A stretch of 14,851 nucleotides of DNA from Candidatus Coatesiibacteriota bacterium (GCA_003647755.1 QMNL01000009.1:1-14851); one strand, 5' to 3'; counted from the first letter of the stretch, positions 1-6,911 are shown. The notes: generated by a model from the letters alone, not told the origin. Numbers and translations: made by a program.

Positions 1-279
1 CACTCCAAACTCACCCAACGGGTGTAACTTACGGACCGATGCCTCCGAAGTCATAGCCTCTGCGCACCGGCAAAGCGTGTCCATCCCACCATCTCCCTTG
101 CCATTAATCTGATTATTGGGGTGTCCATTCCATCCTGGAGTGCTTCAGGGAGCCACTTCTGTCGGCGAGTTTGGCTGCGGCGGCCATTCCGCGATCCTGC
201 ACAAATAGGCTTGGTGATTTTGGAGGACTTATTCGTTGTTGCGTGTTTAGACCTTTGATAAGTTTTTCGCAATCTTTGC
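1..279. other. Left-edge stretch without a recognisable gene
   Basis: I see no supported gene here. The only open frame of note runs on the minus strand (51-290, 79 codons). Its product is rich in Arg, Lys and Gln, matches no family I recognise, and lacks a clear ribosome binding site. The stretch may hold the end of an upstream transcription unit or decayed sequence. Candidate promoter elements begin at 280. Confidence 0.5.
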
Positions 280-311
280 TTGACATCCACTCAGATGGCT
301 TATAGTGTGCA
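280..311 (+). promoter_or_regulatory. Candidate promoter of the formate operon (sigma-54-like -24/-12 overlapping a sigma-70-like pair)
   Basis: Positions 296-311 read TGGCTTATAGTGTGCA. This keeps the invariant GG-N10-GC spacing (GG 297-298, GC 309-310) and the flanking bases of the sigma-54 consensus TGGCACG-N4-TTGCA, with TGGC and TGCA both intact. The same stretch also offers TTGACA (280-285) and TATAGT (301-306), but their 15-bp spacing is short for sigma-70. Formate-hydrogenlyase genes in enterobacteria are known sigma-54 targets, so the first reading fits the operon. No transcript start can be shown from sequence. Confidence 0.45.
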
Positions 312-317
312 GGAAAT

Positions 318-332
318 AAGGCGATTCGCCTT
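318..332. repeat. Perfect 15-bp palindrome, copy 1 (candidate operator)
   Basis: AAGGCGATTCGCCTT is a perfect inverted repeat of 7-bp arms around a central T. It starts 7 bp after the candidate -12 element, so it would lie over or just after a transcription start. A second copy lies 55 bp downstream (centre to centre). As RNA it could form a 6-bp hairpin with a 3-nt loop, but no T-run follows, so it is not a terminator. A repressor or anaerobic-regulator site is an inference. Confidence 0.6.
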
Positions 333-373
333 GGATTGTATTAAGCGTTTTAATGAAGATGTATATAGCACCG

Positions 374-386
374 AGGCGATTCGCCT
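374..386. repeat. 13-bp palindrome, copy 2 (candidate operator)
   Basis: AGGCGATTCGCCT repeats the core of the palindrome at 318-332. Only the outermost pair differs (G373 against T387). It lies 61 bp before the focA start codon. An AT-rich imperfect dyad, ATTAA-5-TTAAT (340-354), sits between the two copies. Two copies of one palindrome in a non-coding leader are best explained as paired protein-binding sites. Confidence 0.6.
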
Positions 387-447
387 TAATCTATTCGTAA
401 AGTTTTCTTTGTTGTCAGACTAACCTCCAAAAGAAGGAGAGAAAGCA

Positions 448-1287
448 GTGGCAGGTTTCAATTCACCACCGGAAGTGGCGAAATCCCTCCTTGGCGTATG
501 CGAGACGAAGTCGCGCTTGCCTTTCACCAAGATGGCCTGGCTAGGCGTGCTCGCTGGCGTCTACATTGGCTTCGGGGCGCATTTAGCCACAACGATTGGG
601 ACTGGGATTGGCGTTCTCGGCCTGAAGAAGCTGGCGATGGGTGGAGTCTTCAGTGTCGGCCTCATGTTAGTTGTCATAGCGGGCTCAGAGCTGTTCACAG
701 GCAATTGTCTGCTTGGCTGTGGCTTTGCCCATGGAAAGGTCAAGCTGGGAGGCGTCCTTCGTAACTGGTCAGTCGTTTACGTCGCCAACCTGATAGGCTC
801 GATCTTTCTGGCATGGATGATTGCATCGCAATCTGGGCTTCTCGACGGAGCGATAGGCGGGACAGCGCTGAAGATAGCTTATGGGAAGGTCGCTAGCGTC
901 CAGCAGGGCCTCAACCACAATTGGGCCTATTTCTTCAGGGGTATTGGTTGTAACTGGCTGGTCTGTCTTGCGGTTTACATGGCGCTTGCGGCCAAGACCA
1001 TTGTTGGGAAGGTCTGGGCGATCTTTTTCCCGATCATGGCGTTTGTTTCCAGCGGCTTTGAGCACTGCGTTGCTAACATGTATTTCATTCCTGCTGGCAT
1101 CTATGCAAAGAGCTTCAGCAAGGCTGTCGCCGCGTCAGGGCTCTCCCAGGCTCAGCTGAACATGATCAACTGGGGAAGCATGTGGAGCCAGAATCTCATT
1201 TTCGTTACGCTCGGCAACATTGTAGGAGGCGCACTGTTTGTCGCCATCGGCTACTGGTATGTTTATTTGAGGGAAAACAAAGCTTAA
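448..1287 (+). CDS. focA: Formate/nitrite (FNT) family channel, probably formate
   Basis: This is a 279-residue inner-membrane channel of the FNT family, which assembles as pentamers and moves formate (or nitrite/hydrosulfide) across the membrane. Six hydrophobic segments are visible. Family signatures include ELFTGN near residue 81-86, which holds the conserved Thr of the gating loop, NLIGS in the third segment, and SGFEHCVANM, whose His206 matches the central pore histidine of enterobacterial FocA. The start is GTG, chosen because AAGGAGA (434-440) precedes it at good spacing and the N-terminus matches the cytoplasmic lead-in of the family. It is the first gene of a formate dehydrogenase operon, with 26 bp to the next gene. 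That context favours formate over nitrite as substrate. Direction of transport is not determinable from sequence. Confidence 0.92.
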   Translation: MAGFNSPPEVAKSLLGVCETKSRLPFTKMAWLGVLAGVYIGFGAHLATTIGTGIGVLGLKKLAMGGVFSVGLMLVVIAGSELFTGNCLLGCGFAHGKVKLGGVLRNWSVVYVANLIGSIFLAWMIASQSGLLDGAIGGTALKIAYGKVASVQQGLNHNWAYFFRGIGCNWLVCLAVYMALAAKTIVGKVWAIFFPIMAFVSSGFEHCVANMYFIPAGIYAKSFSKAVAASGLSQAQLNMINWGSMWSQNLIFVTLGNIVGGALFVAIGYWYVYLRENKA

Positions 1288-1313
1288 GAAGAATGAGCTG
1301 AGGAACTAAGCTT

Positions 1314-2174
1314 ATGAGTGTCATCACAAAGCCATTACGCAGGGAGACGGAGCATTTGTACCTGCCGATTCCCTGCAAGATCGTCTCCGTGAGAGACCTG
1401 ACACCCATGGAGAAGTTGTTCCGAATTCAGATGCCTGATGGGCAGGAGCTCGGCCATAAGCCTGGTCAGTTCATCCAGCTGTCGATCCTGGGATACGGCG
1501 AGGCGCCGATTTCGGTAGCGAGTTCGCCGACTCGGAGGGGTTATTTTGAGCTCGGTGTGCGCAACGCCGGCACGTTGACCGGGGCGCTGCATCATCTCAG
1601 CGAGGGCGATGAGGTGGGCATCCGTGGGCCGTTTGGCACGTTTTTCGATGTTGAGAAGCTGGCCGGCAAGGACCTGTTGCTCATCTCTGGTGGCTGCGGT
1701 CTTGCGCCCATGCGATCGCTGATCCAGTATTGCCAGGATAGGCCGGAGGAGTTCGGAAAGATAACGATTCTCTATGGTGCTAAGACGCCGTCGGAGAGGT
1801 TGTTCAAGGAGGACCTCGTTGACTGGGCGCGGTCGCCGGCATTTGCGTGCAAATACGCCGTGGATTGTGTGCCCGGCGACGGATGCTTTGACGAGGGTGA
1901 GATAGGGCTTATCACAGTCCTTATTCCACCGCTTAAGATCGACGTTCAGAAGACGATAGCGGTGATCGTGGGGCCGCCGGTCATGTATAAATTCGTGATC
2001 GCCGAGCTGAAGAAGAAGGGCATGACGGAGGAGCAGATCATCGTGTCGCTGGAGCGTTACATGAAGTGCGGAGTCGGCAAGTGCGGGCACTGCGCAATCG
2101 AGCATCTCTACTGCTGCCTCGATGGGCCTGTGTTCTGGCTGAACCAGATTAGTGGACTTAGGGGGGCAATATGA
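1314..2174 (+). CDS. FAD/NAD(P)-binding [2Fe-2S] electron-transfer subunit (AsrB / hydrogenase gamma type)
   Basis: The 286-residue protein belongs to the ferredoxin-reductase-like group that includes anaerobic sulfite reductase AsrB, the gamma subunit of archaeal sulfhydrogenases, and PyrK. A beta-barrel FAD domain spans about residues 20-110, with APISVAS near 64-70 and GPFG near 105. A nucleotide-binding domain follows, with the Gly-rich ISGGCGLAP at 124-132. The C-terminus carries a cysteine cluster, C252-G-V-G-K-C257-G-H-C260, followed by C267/C268, typical of a PyrK-like [2Fe-2S] centre. It should pass electrons between NAD(P)H and the iron-sulfur subunit encoded at 4207-5199. Its stop overlaps the fdhA start (ATGA), so the two are probably translationally coupled. 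Whether NAD+ or NADP+ is used cannot be read from sequence. It is soluble, with no signal peptide. The SD is GAGG at 1300-1303. Confidence 0.88.
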   Translation: MSVITKPLRRETEHLYLPIPCKIVSVRDLTPMEKLFRIQMPDGQELGHKPGQFIQLSILGYGEAPISVASSPTRRGYFELGVRNAGTLTGALHHLSEGDEVGIRGPFGTFFDVEKLAGKDLLLISGGCGLAPMRSLIQYCQDRPEEFGKITILYGAKTPSERLFKEDLVDWARSPAFACKYAVDCVPGDGCFDEGEIGLITVLIPPLKIDVQKTIAVIVGPPVMYKFVIAELKKKGMTEEQIIVSLERYMKCGVGKCGHCAIEHLYCCLDGPVFWLNQISGLRGAI

Positions 2175-4207
2175 GACGAACACTAACTACTTGTCCCTAT
2201 TGCGGCACTGGCTGCCAGTTCTACCTCGTAACAAATGGAGAGGGAAAGCTTGTCGGCGTGGAGCCTTCGAGCAACCACGTCGTCTCGAAAGGCCAGCTCT
2301 GCGTCAAGGGCTGGAATGCGTTCAACTTCGCAAACCACCCTGACCGGCTGACCGTTCCGCTGGTAAGAAAGAATGGCAACCTCGTCGAGGCCTCGTGGGA
2401 CGAGGCGCTCGACCTAATAGCTACGCGACTGAAAGAAGTCCAGGATGCGCACGGCAACGATTCCGTGGCCTTCTTCTCGTCAGCCAAGACGACCAACGAG
2501 GAGAACTACGTCATGATGAAGCTTGCGCGGGCGGTCTTCAAGACCAACAACGTTGACCACTGCGCGAGGCTCTGCCACTCCTCGACAGTCGCAGGCCTGG
2601 CAGCGACTTTTGGCTCTGGCGCGATGACCAACTCGATCTCGTGTGTGGAGAAGGCCGATTGCATTCTGGTAACGGGCTCCAACACGACCGAGCAGCATCC
2701 GCTGATCGGCACACGGATCATCAACGCGGTCAAGGGAGGCGCGAAGCTCATCGTTGCGGACAACCGCAAGATACGACTTGCCAATTTTGCGGACATGCAC
2801 ATCCGCTGGGAGAACGGGACGGACGTGGCGTTCTTGAACGGCCTGATGCATGTGATCATCAAGGAGGGCCTTGCGGACGAGGAGTTCATCAGGACACGGA
2901 CGGAGGGGTTCGACAAGCTGAAGGAGGTTGTGGAGGAGTTTACGCCGGAGCGGACGGCCGAGATATGCAAGATCACGCCTGTTGAGGTTGAGAAGGCGGC
3001 GCGTATGTTTGCAGGCGCTGAGAGGGCGATGATCATCTACTCCATGGGCATCACTCAGCACACGCACGGCGTTGACAACGTCAAGTCCTGCGCAAACCTT
3101 GCGATGCTCACGGGCAACGTTGGGAAAGAAGGGACGGGCGTGAACCCGCTTCGCGGCCAGAACAACGTCCAGGGCGCATGCGATCTTGGGGCGTTGCCAA
3201 ACGTCTATTCAGGCTACCAGAAGGTTACCGACGATGGGGTGCGTGCGAAGTTTGAGAAGGCGTGGGGTGTCCAGGATTTACCTGGGAACGTGGGCCTAAC
3301 CGTTACGACCGCGATCAATGCGGCCGCGGACGGCACGTTGAAAGCTCTGTATGTCATGGGCGAGAACCCGATGATGTCGGACCCAGACCAACACCACGTT
3401 CGAGATGCGCTTGAGAAGTTGGACTTCCTCGTTGTCCAGGACATCTTCCCGACACCGACCACGAAGTTGGCGGACGTAGTCCTGCCGGCAGCGTGCTTCG
3501 CGGAGAAAGATGGGACCTTCACCTCGACCGAGCGCCGGGTGCAGCGAGTCCGGAAGGCATGTGATCCACCGGGTCAAGCCAGGCAGGATTGGGAGATACT
3601 CGCTGATCTGGCGAGGCGCATGGGCTACGACGGGCTGACCTACAGCTCGCCGAAGGAAATCATGGACGAGATAACACGGGTTACGCCGATCTACGGAGGC
3701 ATGCAGTATGACCGCATCGACCAGGTTGGCCTACAGTGGCCGTGTCCTAACAGGGACCATCCTGGAACGCCAGTCTTGCATGTCGGCAAGTTCGCCCGGG
3801 GGCTGGGGCTCTTCAGTCCTGCTGAGTACAGGCCATCAGCGGAGCTGCCGGACGATGAGTATCCGTTCGTTCTCTCCACTGGTCGCTGCTACTTCCACTT
3901 CCACACCGGGACAATGACGCGGAGGTCGCGGCTTTTGGACCGCGAGGAACGTTTCCCATACGTAGAGGTGCACCCCGATGACGCCAAGAGGCTCAACATA
4001 CACGATCGCTTTCCCGTCATGGTCTCTACTCGCCGAGGCGAGGTCAAGGCCCTTGCGAGGGTCTCTGACATCGTCATCCCAGGGCACCTGTTTATGACCT
4101 TCCACTTCGAGGAGGGCGCGGCGAACGTCTTGACGAACAACGCGCTCGATCCGGTGGCCAAGATACCAGAGTACAAAGTGTGCGCAGCACAGATAAGGGG
4201 GGTGTGA
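2171..4207 (+). CDS. fdhA: Formate dehydrogenase catalytic (alpha) subunit, Mo/W-bis-pterin, Cys-containing
   Basis: The 678-residue enzyme catalyses formate/CO2 interconversion at a molybdenum or tungsten bis-pyranopterin centre. A short FdhF-like architecture is visible: an N-terminal [4Fe-4S] site with C8, C11, C15 and C44, followed by the conserved Lys46. The active-site segment NNVDHCARLCHSS holds Cys135-His136, where Escherichia coli FdhF has selenocysteine-His. NPLRGQNNVQGACD contains the catalytic Arg328. A C-terminal pterin-dinucleotide binding domain covers about residues 560-678. Length is close to FdhF (715) and archaeal FdhA. There is no twin-arginine signal, so it is cytoplasmic. 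It lies between two electron-transfer subunits and overlaps both (ATGA with the upstream gene, 1 bp with the downstream gene). The start is preceded by an AGGGGGG ribosome site. The codon for residue 135 is a normal Cys codon, so no SelC/SelB machinery is needed. Confidence 0.95.
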   Translation: MRRTLTTCPYCGTGCQFYLVTNGEGKLVGVEPSSNHVVSKGQLCVKGWNAFNFANHPDRLTVPLVRKNGNLVEASWDEALDLIATRLKEVQDAHGNDSVAFFSSAKTTNEENYVMMKLARAVFKTNNVDHCARLCHSSTVAGLAATFGSGAMTNSISCVEKADCILVTGSNTTEQHPLIGTRIINAVKGGAKLIVADNRKIRLANFADMHIRWENGTDVAFLNGLMHVIIKEGLADEEFIRTRTEGFDKLKEVVEEFTPERTAEICKITPVEVEKAARMFAGAERAMIIYSMGITQHTHGVDNVKSCANLAMLTGNVGKEGTGVNPLRGQNNVQGACDLGALPNVYSGYQKVTDDGVRAKFEKAWGVQDLPGNVGLTVTTAINAAADGTLKALYVMGENPMMSDPDQHHVRDALEKLDFLVVQDIFPTPTTKLADVVLPAACFAEKDGTFTSTERRVQRVRKACDPPGQARQDWEILADLARRMGYDGLTYSSPKEIMDEITRVTPIYGGMQYDRIDQVGLQWPCPNRDHPGTPVLHVGKFARGLGLFSPAEYRPSAELPDDEYPFVLSTGRCYFHFHTGTMTRRSRLLDREERFPYVEVHPDDAKRLNIHDRFPVMVSTRRGEVKALARVSDIVIPGHLFMTFHFEEGAANVLTNNALDPVAKIPEYKVCAAQIRGV

Positions 4208-5199
4208 TGAAAAGAGCAACCACAGAACAGTTGAGAACATTCTTCGCATCGCTTCAGACCGAGTTCGATGTGTACGTGCCGGTCAAATTGCATGATGGGA
4301 CGCGGGTGCTCGGAAGTCTCTCAGAGGGTCCACTTGCGCTTGAGGGCGGCAAAATACCCCAGAAACCGACAAGCGTCTTTTTCCCGCAGTTCGACAAGGT
4401 CTTCGTGGTTGACGAGCAGAGCAAGTTCCAGATGGCAGGGCCAGTTGCAAAACCGATCATGGTTGTCGGCTTCACTGCTCAGGACCTCGACTGCCTCGAG
4501 TTCATTGACAAGTTCTTCTCCGAGAACTACCGCGATGACATCTACTTCAACAAGCGCGACGGCTCGGTTGTGGTGGGCGTTTCGGGCAGGTGCGGGAAGG
4601 ACGGCGAGTTCATGAAGATAGCGGGAGGCAAGTGCGACATCGAGCTCATCTATGATGGGGAGCGCTTCGTTGTCCAGGCCTACACGGACAAAGGCAGACA
4701 ACTTAGCGAACGGCTCGTTGCCCCAGACTCCGAAGCCCCAGCAGGGCTGATGGATGCTCTGAGCAGGGAATCGGACGCTCTGCCAACGGACGACGAGGAT
4801 ACGATAGATAAGGCATCTGACTTAATCCGCGCAGGGAAGGTGCCAGAAGACTTCTGGGACGACATCGCAAGCCGATGCATCGCCTGCACAAGCTGCAATC
4901 TCGCCTGCCCAACCTGCACATGCTTCGAGGTCTATGACCGTAAGCAAAACGGCAAGATGGTGCGCCAGAGAATCTGGGACTCCTGTCAGCTTGACGGCTT
5001 CATGCGAGAGGCGAGCGGGCACAATCCATCCGGCAGGCAGATGCAGAGGACACATCGGCGCATCCATCACAAGTTGGCCGCCGATGTCGAGCGTTGGGGC
5101 CATAAGACCTGCATGGTCTGCGGCCGGTGCGATGATGTCTGCCCAACGGAGATTGGGATGAAGTCGGTGTGCAAGATGATAGTGGAGCGTTTTAGTTAA
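4207..5199 (+). CDS. Double [4Fe-4S] electron-transfer subunit (AsrA / hydrogenase beta type)
   Basis: The 330-residue protein resembles AsrA of anaerobic sulfite reductase and the beta subunit of soluble hydrogenases. Two C-terminal ferredoxin-type motifs are visible: C224-x2-C227-x2-C230-x3-C234-P, with extra C237 and C239, and C302-x2-C305-x2-C308-x3-C312-P. Between them lies the WDSCQ...GHNP block typical of the family. The N-terminal 200 residues hold the family's globular domain (VGFTAQDLDCLEFID around residues 89-103). It probably wires FdhA to the FAD/[2Fe-2S] subunit encoded at 1314-2174, giving a three-subunit NAD(P)H- or ferredoxin-linked formate dehydrogenase. The ATG at 4207 overlaps the fdhA stop by one base (TGATG) and follows an AGGGGGG ribosome site. 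The frame stays open upstream to 4180, but that extension lies inside fdhA. It is the last gene before the terminator. Confidence 0.88.
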   Translation: MKRATTEQLRTFFASLQTEFDVYVPVKLHDGTRVLGSLSEGPLALEGGKIPQKPTSVFFPQFDKVFVVDEQSKFQMAGPVAKPIMVVGFTAQDLDCLEFIDKFFSENYRDDIYFNKRDGSVVVGVSGRCGKDGEFMKIAGGKCDIELIYDGERFVVQAYTDKGRQLSERLVAPDSEAPAGLMDALSRESDALPTDDEDTIDKASDLIRAGKVPEDFWDDIASRCIACTSCNLACPTCTCFEVYDRKQNGKMVRQRIWDSCQLDGFMREASGHNPSGRQMQRTHRRIHHKLAADVERWGHKTCMVCGRCDDVCPTEIGMKSVCKMIVERFS

Positions 5200-5204
5200 G
5201 TCGT

Positions 5205-5241
5205 AAAGGGATGGCCTGGTGATTATCAGGCCATCTCTTTT
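5205..5241 (+). terminator. Rho-independent terminator of the formate operon
   Basis: GGGATGGCCTG (5208-5218) pairs with CAGGCCATCTC (5227-5237) over 11 bp with one G-U pair. The loop is 8 nt and TTTT follows (5238-5241). AAA before the stem can pair with the T-run. It begins 6 bp after the stop at 5199, which separates the formate operon from the cofactor operon. Confidence 0.85.
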
Positions 5242-5247
5242 GGTGGG

Positions 5248-5271
5248 GATATGTCGAGTGCGATATATCGA
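5248..5271. promoter_or_regulatory. Tandem 10-bp repeat with a CGATATATCG palindrome (candidate operator of the cofactor operon)
   Basis: GATATGTCGA (5248-5257) and GATATATCGA (5262-5271) match at 9 of 10 positions, 14 bp apart. The second contains the perfect palindrome CGATATATCG (5261-5270). They lie in the 145-bp gap after the terminator and before the first gene of the next operon. A GATAAT box at 5286-5291 could be a -10 element, which would put the repeat near the -35 region. The TATA-plus-CGAT make-up recalls ModE sites in enterobacteria, and a ModE-type protein is encoded at 6912-7277. The link is inference. Confidence 0.45.
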
Positions 5272-5344
5272 AAAACAACGTCGTGGATAATATGCAGTCG
5301 ATGATGTTCAGTCCCAGAATAGCTCCAAGAGTAACGGAGGCAAC

Positions 5345-5533
5345 ATGGCGAATGACGAACTGGTAATTGCTGTAATCGATGCGTCTTACGAAGAGGGCGG
5401 GCGAAGGAAGCTCAACTGCGCTGACGCCTTCAAGCTGGCGGAGCGCCTCAAAGTGGCATTGCACGAGGTCAGCCGCGTCTGCAACGAGAGGAACATCCGC
5501 ATCTCCAACTGTCAGTTGGGATGCTTCAAGTGA
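5345..5533 (+). CDS. Small cysteine-containing protein of unknown function in a Mo/W cofactor operon
   Basis: The 62-residue product starts at an ATG with a near-ideal GGAGG site (5336-5340), a strong sign that it is a real gene. After an N-terminal 20 residues rich in acidic groups, residues 22-53 read as two short helices of the kind seen in helix-turn-helix folds (DAFKLAERLKVALHEV, then SRVCNERNI). The end is NCQLGCFK. Cysteines are at 25, 46, 56 and 60, so the last pair forms a CxxxC. I have an impression that similar short proteins ending in CQLGCF accompany molybdenum genes in other anaerobes, but I cannot verify this. Metal or cluster binding, or redox-dependent DNA binding, is possible. 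No function can be assigned. It is the first gene after the formate-operon terminator and precedes the porin gene. Confidence 0.72.
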   Translation: MANDELVIAVIDASYEEGGRRKLNCADAFKLAERLKVALHEVSRVCNERNIRISNCQLGCFK

Positions 5534-5636
5534 TATTGACGGGGAGGTAGAATCGCAGGGGGCAAGAGTAAGCGTTGCCAGACTTTGGAGATGAACGACC
5601 ACCAAGACCTGAATGATCACAAAATGTGAGGAGTCG
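5534..5636. other. Intergenic gap between the small Cys protein gene and the porin gene
   Basis: These 103 bp hold no clear hairpin terminator, tRNA or recognisable riboswitch core. The frame of the porin gene is open from an ATG at 5613, but only the ATG at 5637 has a ribosome site (GAGGAG, 5628-5633). Read-through transcription from the upstream gene is plausible. Confidence 0.4.
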
Positions 5637-6839
5637 ATGCACAGAAGAGAGCAGGTCGGAGCGATTGTCTTTTCGCTGATGACAATAATAGTGATATTGT
5701 GTTCTGGCCCTATCTGGGCGGCAGAAAAGAGTGTTGCAGGAGGCCATGCGATTGATCAATGGATGAGGGAACATGGCCTCTCGTGGCTGGAGGGGATGAG
5801 GTTCAAGGCCGACTTCCAGCTTCGCTACCAGGGCGAGTGGTGGGAATATACGGACGCTGATGGGAAACAGCGGGACAACGATAGGCACAGGGCGAGGTTT
5901 CGTCTCCGGTTCGGGATCACAAAGGAATACAGGCAGGAGGGTCTGAAGGTTGGGTTCAGACTGGCATCCGGCTCGAGCGATGAGCCCACCTCAACGAGCG
6001 AGACGCTGGGTTCCAATTTCGACAAGAAGCAGGTTTGGATTGACCTTGCTTATGTCGAGTATAGGCCGCCGTTCATTCCGGGACTTCTGCTGGCAGGCGG
6101 CAAGGTGAAAAACCCTTTTGTCCACACTGACGTGTTGTGGGATTCGGACGTGAACCTGGATGGTGCGTATCAGACTTTTGCGTTGGCTAAGGGGAGTTTC
6201 AGGCCGTTTGTGACAATTGCAGAGATGTCTATCAACGAGTTTAAGATGGACGTGCGGCACGACTCGACGCTGCTTGCCGGCCAGGCAGGGATGAGGCTTG
6301 AAGCGGGTCGAGCCCGGGCCGTGGCCGCCGTTGCGTACTACGATTTCGATGAGTTTGAGAGGAATTACCGGGCGGCGCATGGCAACCCGGTTGACGATAA
6401 TAATGTGCTTGCGGCAGGTGATTTCAACGTTCTTGATGTGATGGGACAGATAGGCATGAAGTTCGGCGGGATACCGTTCAAGGTAACGCTGGACTATGCA
6501 GTCAACACTGCTGATGACGCCAGGAAGGAGAGGTATTTTGGCGGCAAGGATTCGGCGTTTGGAGTTTTTTTCAATGTCGGCAAATGCATCAAGAAGGGGG
6601 ATTGGCAAGTAGGCTACAAGTACGGATACATCCAGCCGAACGCCGTACCGGGTGATTTCTGCGATGCGACGTTTGGGCACGCCAACCGGAAGGGCCACAA
6701 GATTAAGCTGGGTTACCAACCATTCAGGATGGCGAATCTTCAGCTCACCGGGTTCTTCACCAGGCCAAGCAACGTCGCCAAGGGCGAGAGAATCAACGAC
6801 GACGTGATAATCCAGGCTGATTTCAATGTTAAGCTCTGA
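5637..6839 (+). CDS. Putative outer-membrane porin (Porin_5-like beta-barrel)
   Basis: The 400-residue precursor has a Sec signal peptide: charged MHRRE, a hydrophobic core from about residue 8, and a likely cut at GPIWA|AEKS (about residue 24/25). The mature part alternates hydrophobic and polar residues with many aromatics and Arg/Lys/Asp, as in beta-barrels. Segments such as FQLRYQGEWWEY, RARFRLRFGI and KNPFVHTDVLWDSDVNLDGA (near 157-176) resemble the family often annotated as putative porin. The ATG at 5637 was chosen over the one at 5613 because it has a ribosome site and starts directly with the signal peptide. The chain ends in FNVKL rather than the common terminal Phe/Trp. It lies upstream of a metal-oxyanion importer, so uptake of molybdate/tungstate across the outer membrane is a reasonable but unproven role. 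Confidence 0.8.
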   Translation: MHRREQVGAIVFSLMTIIVILCSGPIWAAEKSVAGGHAIDQWMREHGLSWLEGMRFKADFQLRYQGEWWEYTDADGKQRDNDRHRARFRLRFGITKEYRQEGLKVGFRLASGSSDEPTSTSETLGSNFDKKQVWIDLAYVEYRPPFIPGLLLAGGKVKNPFVHTDVLWDSDVNLDGAYQTFALAKGSFRPFVTIAEMSINEFKMDVRHDSTLLAGQAGMRLEAGRARAVAAVAYYDFDEFERNYRAAHGNPVDDNNVLAAGDFNVLDVMGQIGMKFGGIPFKVTLDYAVNTADDARKERYFGGKDSAFGVFFNVGKCIKKGDWQVGYKYGYIQPNAVPGDFCDATFGHANRKGHKIKLGYQPFRMANLQLTGFFTRPSNVAKGERINDDVIIQADFNVKL

Positions 6840-6866
6840 AGAGGTAATTCGTAGGAGATGGAGCTG

Positions 6867-6911
6867 ATGGTCGAGGGTGTGCGAGCTCAGCCGAGAAGGC
6901 GGTTCGGGTAG
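6867..6911 (+). other. Possible short upstream ORF coupled to the ModE-type gene
   Basis: ATG at 6867 (14 codons, MVEGVRAQPRRRFG) follows AGGAG (6853-6857) at 9-bp spacing. Its TAG stop at 6909-6911 abuts the ATG of the next gene, in the same frame. That next gene has no good ribosome site of its own. The arrangement would allow termination-reinitiation. A second in-frame ATG at 6858 is too close to the AGGAG to use it. The product itself is probably not important. It could equally be fortuitous. Confidence 0.3.

Noticed and set aside
51..290. Minus-strand 79-codon frame at the left edge
   Set aside because: Composition is unlike the other proteins here, there is no family resemblance or clear ribosome site, and its start runs into the candidate promoter region.
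318..386. Palindromes as CRISPR repeats or terminators
   Set aside because: There are only two copies, too short and without regular spacers, and no T-run follows either one.
1335..2183. 282-codon minus-strand frame
   Set aside because: It lies wholly opposite the FAD/[2Fe-2S] subunit gene, whose motifs are unmistakable. It is an antisense shadow caused by codon bias.
5242..5636. Moco/Tuco riboswitch ahead of the cofactor operon
   Set aside because: I could not find the long multi-stem architecture or conserved core in the two short gaps. A covariance-model search would settle it.
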